Assembly (NCBI GenBank): GCA_004558205.1
Contig: SFDM01000006.1
Location: forward strand, 1 to 64,000
Reading direction: 5' to 3'
Length of the DNA: 64,000 nt
Source of the DNA: Pyramidobacter piscolens
Lineage (GTDB): Bacteria > Synergistota > Synergistia > Synergistales > Dethiosulfovibrionaceae
In this document: positions 60,695 through 64,000 of the stretch, piece after piece
Position numbering within the stretch: position 1 is the stretch's first letter
How the letters are laid out: each line of letters opens with the position of its first letter
Notes under the pieces: model-generated
Told to the model about the DNA's origin: nothing
Databases searched by the model: none
Seen by the model: only the letters and a program-made list of their open reading frames with translations
Translations under genes and position numbers: made by a program

Positions 60695-60723
60695 GTTTTA
60701 TCACAGTCTTAAAAAGCTGTCAA
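60695..60723 (-). promoter_or_regulatory. Promoter of the aromatic leader
   Basis: On the minus strand a perfect TTGACA and TAAAAC separated by 17 bases, with TGA before the -10 box, about 43 bases before the leader ribosome binding site. Confidence 0.7.
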
Positions 60724-60807
60724 TCACCAAAAAGAGCGTTTTTTTCGGAGCTCCCTTGTGGTAACATCTAATACTATGCTCCAGTCAAGGAAAGGAAATG
60801 ATGATCA

Positions 60808-62265
60808 TTGACCCTCAGTCAGGAACTGGGAATTATCGTACTGTCCTGTTTTAACGCCTCGTCCTTTTTTATCCGGCTTTTCTCGCTGTTCATGATCCCC
60901 CAGCGCCACAACCCCACGACGGCCACCGCCTGGCTTCTCGTCATACTCCTGTGGCCCTGGCCGGGCATCCTGGCCTACGCCCTGATCGGGTCGAACGTCC
61001 TGCCGGCCAAGAGGATGGCGAGCCACAAGGCCATGATCCTCCACCTGCGCAGCGTCAGAACCCGAATGCAGCACCACGAGCTGCCCGGCGCCGTAAAGCC
61101 CGCCGTGCCGCCCTCGCTGCAGGCCACGGCAAACCTGGCGGAGCACCTGGGCTACATGAGCGCCACCCAGGGCAACTCCGTCCAGTTCATCACCCGCTCT
61201 TTCGACTTCATCGACACGCTGGTGGACGAAATAGACCACTCCGTCAGCGAAATTAACATGCTCTATTACATCTTCAACGACGACCCCCAGGGACGGAAGG
61301 TCATCAACGCAATGCGCCGCGCCGCGAAGCGCGGCGTCACCGTCAGGCTTCTGGTGGACTCTGTGGGTTCCGACGAGTTCCTGAAAGACGCCATCCGCGC
61401 CGACATGGAGCAGGACGGCATCCACGTCGCCGAGGCGCTGGCCGTGCGCCCCTTTCGTTCCAAGGCCGCGCGCTTCGACCTCAGGAACCACAGGAAGCTG
61501 GCGCTCTTCGACAGGAAAACGGCCATCACCGGTTCCCACAACGTGACGGAGCCCACCTACGGACGCGGCGACCTGGTCTGGAAGGACGTGAGCATCCACT
61601 TCACCGGCCCTGTGGTGAGGCAGCTGGAAAGCGTCTTCATCGAAGACTGGCACGTGGAGACCGGCGAAACCCTCGACACGGAGCACCTCTTTACCCTGGA
61701 CCAGAAATTCCACGGCACGTCGTGCATTCAGACCGTTCCCAGCGGGCCGTCCTATCAGACGGAAAACTACCAGCGCCTGATCATCGCCTCCATCATCGGC
61801 GCCCAGGAGCAGATCACCATCACCACCCCCTACCTGATCCCCGACGTGGGCATGCTTCAGGCCCTGGAAGTGGCCACGCTGCGAGGCGTCAAAGTCCGCC
61901 TGGTGGTCCCCGCGAAATCCGACCAGTTCATCGTCGGCTACGCCGCCCGGGCCTACTACGAGGACCTGCTGAAACTGGGCGTGGACATCTACCTCTACGA
62001 CAAGGGGCTGCTCCACGCCAAGACCATGACCGTGGACAGCGACCTCGGCTTCGTCGGTTCCAGCAACTTCGACATCCGTTCCTTCTCCCTCAATTTCGAG
62101 ATCAACATGATCTTCTACGGCATCGAAGAGACCTTCGGAATCCACAGGATCCAGGGCCTTTACATCTGCGAATCCCGCAAGCTCAAGAGGGATCAATGGG
62201 AACAGCGCGGACACCTTTCCATGGCCCTGGAATCGGTCACAAAGCTGCTCAGCCCGCTGCTCTGA
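60808..62265 (+). CDS. cls: Cardiolipin synthase (PLD family)
   Basis: A 485-residue membrane enzyme that joins phosphatidylglycerol units. Two N-terminal helices (about 6-28 and 40-60) are followed by two HKD catalytic motifs: HRKLALFDRKTAITGSHN (about 231) and HAKTMTVDSDLGFVGSSN (about 410). The start is TTG at 60808, right after an in-frame stop at 60802, with AAGGA 11 bases upstream. Length and motif order are typical. Confidence 0.93.
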   Translation: MTLSQELGIIVLSCFNASSFFIRLFSLFMIPQRHNPTTATAWLLVILLWPWPGILAYALIGSNVLPAKRMASHKAMILHLRSVRTRMQHHELPGAVKPAVPPSLQATANLAEHLGYMSATQGNSVQFITRSFDFIDTLVDEIDHSVSEINMLYYIFNDDPQGRKVINAMRRAAKRGVTVRLLVDSVGSDEFLKDAIRADMEQDGIHVAEALAVRPFRSKAARFDLRNHRKLALFDRKTAITGSHNVTEPTYGRGDLVWKDVSIHFTGPVVRQLESVFIEDWHVETGETLDTEHLFTLDQKFHGTSCIQTVPSGPSYQTENYQRLIIASIIGAQEQITITTPYLIPDVGMLQALEVATLRGVKVRLVVPAKSDQFIVGYAARAYYEDLLKLGVDIYLYDKGLLHAKTMTVDSDLGFVGSSNFDIRSFSLNFEINMIFYGIEETFGIHRIQGLYICESRKLKRDQWEQRGHLSMALESVTKLLSPLL

Positions 62266-62381
62266 GCGCTTTCTTATGTTTCATCGATAATAAAAAGTCT
62301 GGCAGCGGCGCCTCTTGCCATATGTTGAAAATATGGTACACTTTAGCCGCTATGTTGACAAATTACCCAATATAATAAATA

Positions 62382-62459
62382 TTGTGGGCAAAACAGGCGA
62401 AAGCCCGCGGCGCAAAACTGGAAGGTTCCCGAGCCGACGCTCAGGACAGCCAGCCGCAA
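62382..62459 (+). promoter_or_regulatory. Candidate GEMM-I (c-di-GMP class I) riboswitch
   Basis: Seventy-eight bases with the GEMM order: P1 strand TTGTGGGC, AAAAC, P2 CAGGC-GAAA-GCCCG, then GGCGCAAAAC, a P3 hairpin (CTGG...TCCCGAGC-CGAC-GCTCAGGA...CCAG) and P1 return GCCGCAA. The G and A aligned with ligand-contact bases G20 and A47 of the Vc2 aptamer are kept. Downstream alternatives exist: GGGAAGGC...GCAGCCGTCCC or the terminator at 62492. Confidence 0.55.
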
Positions 62460-62491
62460 GGGAAGGCACGGCAGCGCGCCCTCTTCGGCAG

Positions 62492-62518
62492 CCGTCCCGC
62501 GAAAGACGGGAACTTTTT
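62492..62518 (+). terminator. Riboswitch terminator candidate
   Basis: A short CGTCCCG/CGGGA-type hairpin around CGAAAGA followed by AACTTTTTT. Its left arm can also pair with 62461-62468, giving an on/off switch. Confidence 0.5.
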
Positions 62519-62554
62519 TCAGCGAGGGAGCCGGTCCCATCGCCTGACATTATT

Positions 62555-62718
62555 CCATTGAAGCACAAAATATCTTTAAAAGGCCGGCCGAAGAAATCAG
62601 GGCCGCAAGCTGCGCAGGGCCGCCGACACGGTTCGGGCATGTTCGAAGCGAAACCGATTTTCCTCAGGCTGGCCCCGGACGTTGGTTGAGCTGTTGAACC
62701 GGCAAGGAGCACGAGTAC
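62555..62718 (+). ncRNA. Candidate structured RNA, copy 2
   Basis: Homologue of 45715-45876. Invariant blocks are GGGCCGCAAGCTGCGCAGG, TTCGAAGCGAAACCGATTTT, GGCCCCGGACGTT and GAGCTGTT. GGCCGGCC-GA-AGAAATC can pair with GATTTTCCTCAGGCTGGCC. Here the element lies between the GEMM-like region and a short open frame, so it would be part of that mRNA leader. Confidence 0.5.
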
Positions 62719-62741
62719 AAACTCAAGATGGGAGCTGCATC

Positions 62742-63041
62742 ATGAAAAAATACGCTTTTACGCGCACCGCCCTGCCCTTTGAAAGCGACGGGGAATCAGA
62801 AGGACGAGACGGGGCGCCCTACGCCTTCGCGGGTCCCCTGTCGCGCGCGCTGACGCGCAACGTGTCGCGCCTCGGAGGCAGGCCGGGAAAGTGCTCCGGC
62901 CGATGCTGCCTGGCCGTGCCCATCCTCAAGTTCAGCGTGCCTGAAATTGACTCAAATAGTGAGAATTCTCTGGAACAATATCCGATGGCTGTACATTTTC
63001 CGTTTCTTTCCGTATACTCATCTGTGAGCACCTACAACTGA
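62742..63041 (+). CDS. Small hypothetical protein
   Basis: A 99-residue open frame with GGGAG 7 bases before its ATG. It is basic in the middle (RNVSRLGGRPGKCSGRCC) and ends with a hydrophobic, aromatic stretch. I recognise no family, and the codon use in the last third is less GC-rich. It would be the first gene under the GEMM-like riboswitch. It may not be a real gene. Confidence 0.35.
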   Translation: MKKYAFTRTALPFESDGESEGRDGAPYAFAGPLSRALTRNVSRLGGRPGKCSGRCCLAVPILKFSVPEIDSNSENSLEQYPMAVHFPFLSVYSSVSTYN

Positions 63042-63062
63042 TAAAACTAAGGAAGTGAAATT

Positions 63063-63254
63063 ATGATCACGAAAGATATGCTTATCGCCAAGATCGTCGA
63101 AGATTATCCGGCCACCGTTCCAGTTCTGATGGGTTCAGGAATGGGCTGCATCGGATGTGCTATCGCCCACGCCGAATCGCTGGAGCAGGGCGCCACAGCG
63201 CACGGCATCGACGCGGACGCGCTTGTCGCCGCGCTGAACGAAGCCATCAAGTAA
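63063..63254 (+). CDS. DUF1858 domain protein
   Basis: A 63-residue protein made of one DUF1858 domain (hybrid-cluster-protein-associated type) with a CIGC redox-like Cys pair near residues 33-36 after GMG. Such domains occur in anaerobes and may bind metal or act in redox chemistry. GGAAGTG precedes the ATG. It lies 21 bases after the small open frame and ends at a strong terminator. Confidence 0.88.
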   Translation: MITKDMLIAKIVEDYPATVPVLMGSGMGCIGCAIAHAESLEQGATAHGIDADALVAALNEAIK

Positions 63255-63260
63255 GCACGA

Positions 63261-63308
63261 AAAAAAACTTCCGGGAGACGCCGCGCGCGTCCGCCCGGAA
63301 GTTTTTTT
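63261..63308 (+). terminator. Rho-independent terminator
   Basis: AAAAAAACTTCCGGG pairs with CCCGGAAGTTTTTTT around a GC-rich 17-base loop. Confidence 0.92.
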
Positions 63309-63315
63309 ATGAAAA

Positions 63316-63331
63316 TGTTCCACGTGGAACA
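63316..63331. other. parS-like palindrome 3
   Basis: TGTTCCACGTGGAACA, third identical copy, flanked by AAAA and TTTTC. Confidence 0.85.
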
Positions 63332-63394
63332 TTTTCCTACAATCGACGGCTGATAAAAATTTCTTGAGCTGAAAGTCCAGGTCATACCAATTCG

Positions 63395-63682
63395 CATTCA
63401 ACATGCTTAACGCCGGGCCGAAGATCAAAATCAAAGGATTTCAACGCAAAGGCTGAAGAGAAAGGGCGCAAAGGACGCAAAGGAAAGACAAAACCTGAAT
63501 TAATAACCGAAAACGAGCCAATATAATAATAATTTGTAGGTTTTGCTGTTTTTTTCGGTTCTAAAAATCTTTGAGGTTTTCCTTTGCGCCCTTTGCGATT
63601 CAATCTTTTGATCTGCTCCTGCTGAACCGGCTTTCACGCCAGCAGCTGGGACGTTTAGCGAGAGATGCCGGCCCCCCGGTAA
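63395..63682. repeat. Dispersed GCGCAAAGG-type palindromic repeat, copy G (full length)
   Basis: Matches copy B: TTCGCATT...GCTTAA, CCGAAGATCAAAATCAAAGG, ATTTCAACGCAAAGGCTGAA, AAGGGCGCAAAGGACGCAAA, AT-rich centre, CCTTTGCGCCCTTTGCG and ATTCAATCTTTTGAT. It continues into GAACCGGCTTTCACGCCAGC and GGGACGTTTAGCGAG, shared with positions 110-270. It starts 64 bases after parS-like site 3. Confidence 0.85.
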
Positions 63683-64000
63683 TTATAGCCGCATTACCAT
63701 CTCCAGAGCTTCGGCGATGCGCTCCGACGCCTTGCCGTCACCGTAAGGGTTCCTGGACGAGGCCATACGGTCCATCCTCGGCGCGTCGTCCATCAGCTCC
63801 GCGAACAACTTCAAAGCCCGCTCGGGCTCGTTTCCCAGCAACGTCGCGATCCCAGCGTCCACGCCCTCGGGCCGTTCGGTCACGTTGCGCACCACCGCCA
63901 CGGGCACGCCCAGCGAAGCGCCTTCCTCCTGCAGGCCCCCCGAATCGGTGAGGATCAGCCGGCTCCGCGCCAGAAGCGCCGCCATGTGGCCATACTCCAG
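63683..64000 (-). CDS. wecB: UDP-N-acetylglucosamine 2-epimerase, C-terminal part (cut by window edge)
   Basis: The last 105 codons of a WecB/MnaA-type epimerase, which makes UDP-ManNAc for surface polysaccharides. The motifs ILTDSGGLQEEGASLGVP and NVTERPEGVDAG are diagnostic. The frame is open to the window edge, where LEYGHMAALLARS continues the family sequence, so the start lies outside. It ends beside repeat copy G. Confidence 0.88.
   Translation of the reverse strand: MEYGHMAALLARSRLILTDSGGLQEEGASLGVPVAVVRNVTERPEGVDAGIATLLGNEPERALKLFAELMDDAPRMDRMASSRNPYGDGKASERIAEALEMVMRL

Noticed and set aside
63420..63490. Spaced GCGCAAAGG words as a CRISPR array
   Set aside because: The units are about 10 bases apart with no unique 30-base spacers, they are arranged palindromically, and no cas gene is in the window.

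Overview
The window looks like chromosomal DNA of a diderm, amino-acid- and peptide-fermenting anaerobe. It carries LPS export genes (lptB, an lptA/ostA-like gene), murJ, a hydrogenase-type maturation protease, four family 5 peptide-binding proteins with one complete Dpp/Opp-type ABC transporter, five M20 amidohydrolases, an L-cysteine desulfidase-like enzyme and an asparaginase. My inference is Synergistota (Pyramidobacter/Jonquetella-like). This rests on gene content, not on any database search.

Layout. 0-9 kb holds housekeeping genes, mostly on the minus strand: a nucleobase permease, a pilin, tsaD with a small zinc-ribbon gene, murJ, lptB, an lptA-like gene and an aldolase. 9.3-14.7 kb has five tRNAs, a potassium-channel-like gene with an unusual filter plus a free RCK paralogue, FMN-riboswitch-controlled ribBA, and the scar of an integrated element at tRNA-Met. 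14.7-19 kb has an L,D-transpeptidase, deoC, a serine carboxypeptidase-like protein and an esterase. 19-40 kb is the core of the window. Two parallel modules each combine a peptide-binding protein, an M20 hydrolase, an FCD-GntR regulator and a UroD/MtaA-like protein; one also carries a CobW GTPase, the other the ABC transporter and the cysteine desulfidase. 40-44 kb has a sugar-type ABC transporter and homoserine dehydrogenase with a threonine-rich leader-peptide attenuator. 44-53.9 kb has an EamA exporter, asparaginase, an exported M20 protein, glnA, and an operon of HpaI aldolase, M20 and a sensor-GGDEF protein. 54-64 kb has decayed genes, three perfect parS-like palindromes, purine salvage genes, an M20/transporter operon behind an aromatic-rich leader-peptide attenuator, cardiolipin synthase, a candidate c-di-GMP riboswitch, and the end of a wecB-like gene.

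How it fits together. Peptides and acylated or amidated amino acids enter through the ABC system, are cleaved by M20 enzymes and are fermented. FCD-GntR regulators probably control this set, and repeated ATTTTATACAAT boxes lie near one of them. RNA-level control is frequent: an FMN riboswitch, a Thr leader, an aromatic leader, a likely GEMM riboswitch and several long terminators. A dispersed palindromic repeat family rich in GCGCAAAGG units occurs at least seven times, and every parS-like site sits just beside a copy. A roughly 160-nt structured element occurs twice (45.7 and 62.6 kb) and may be an undescribed RNA.
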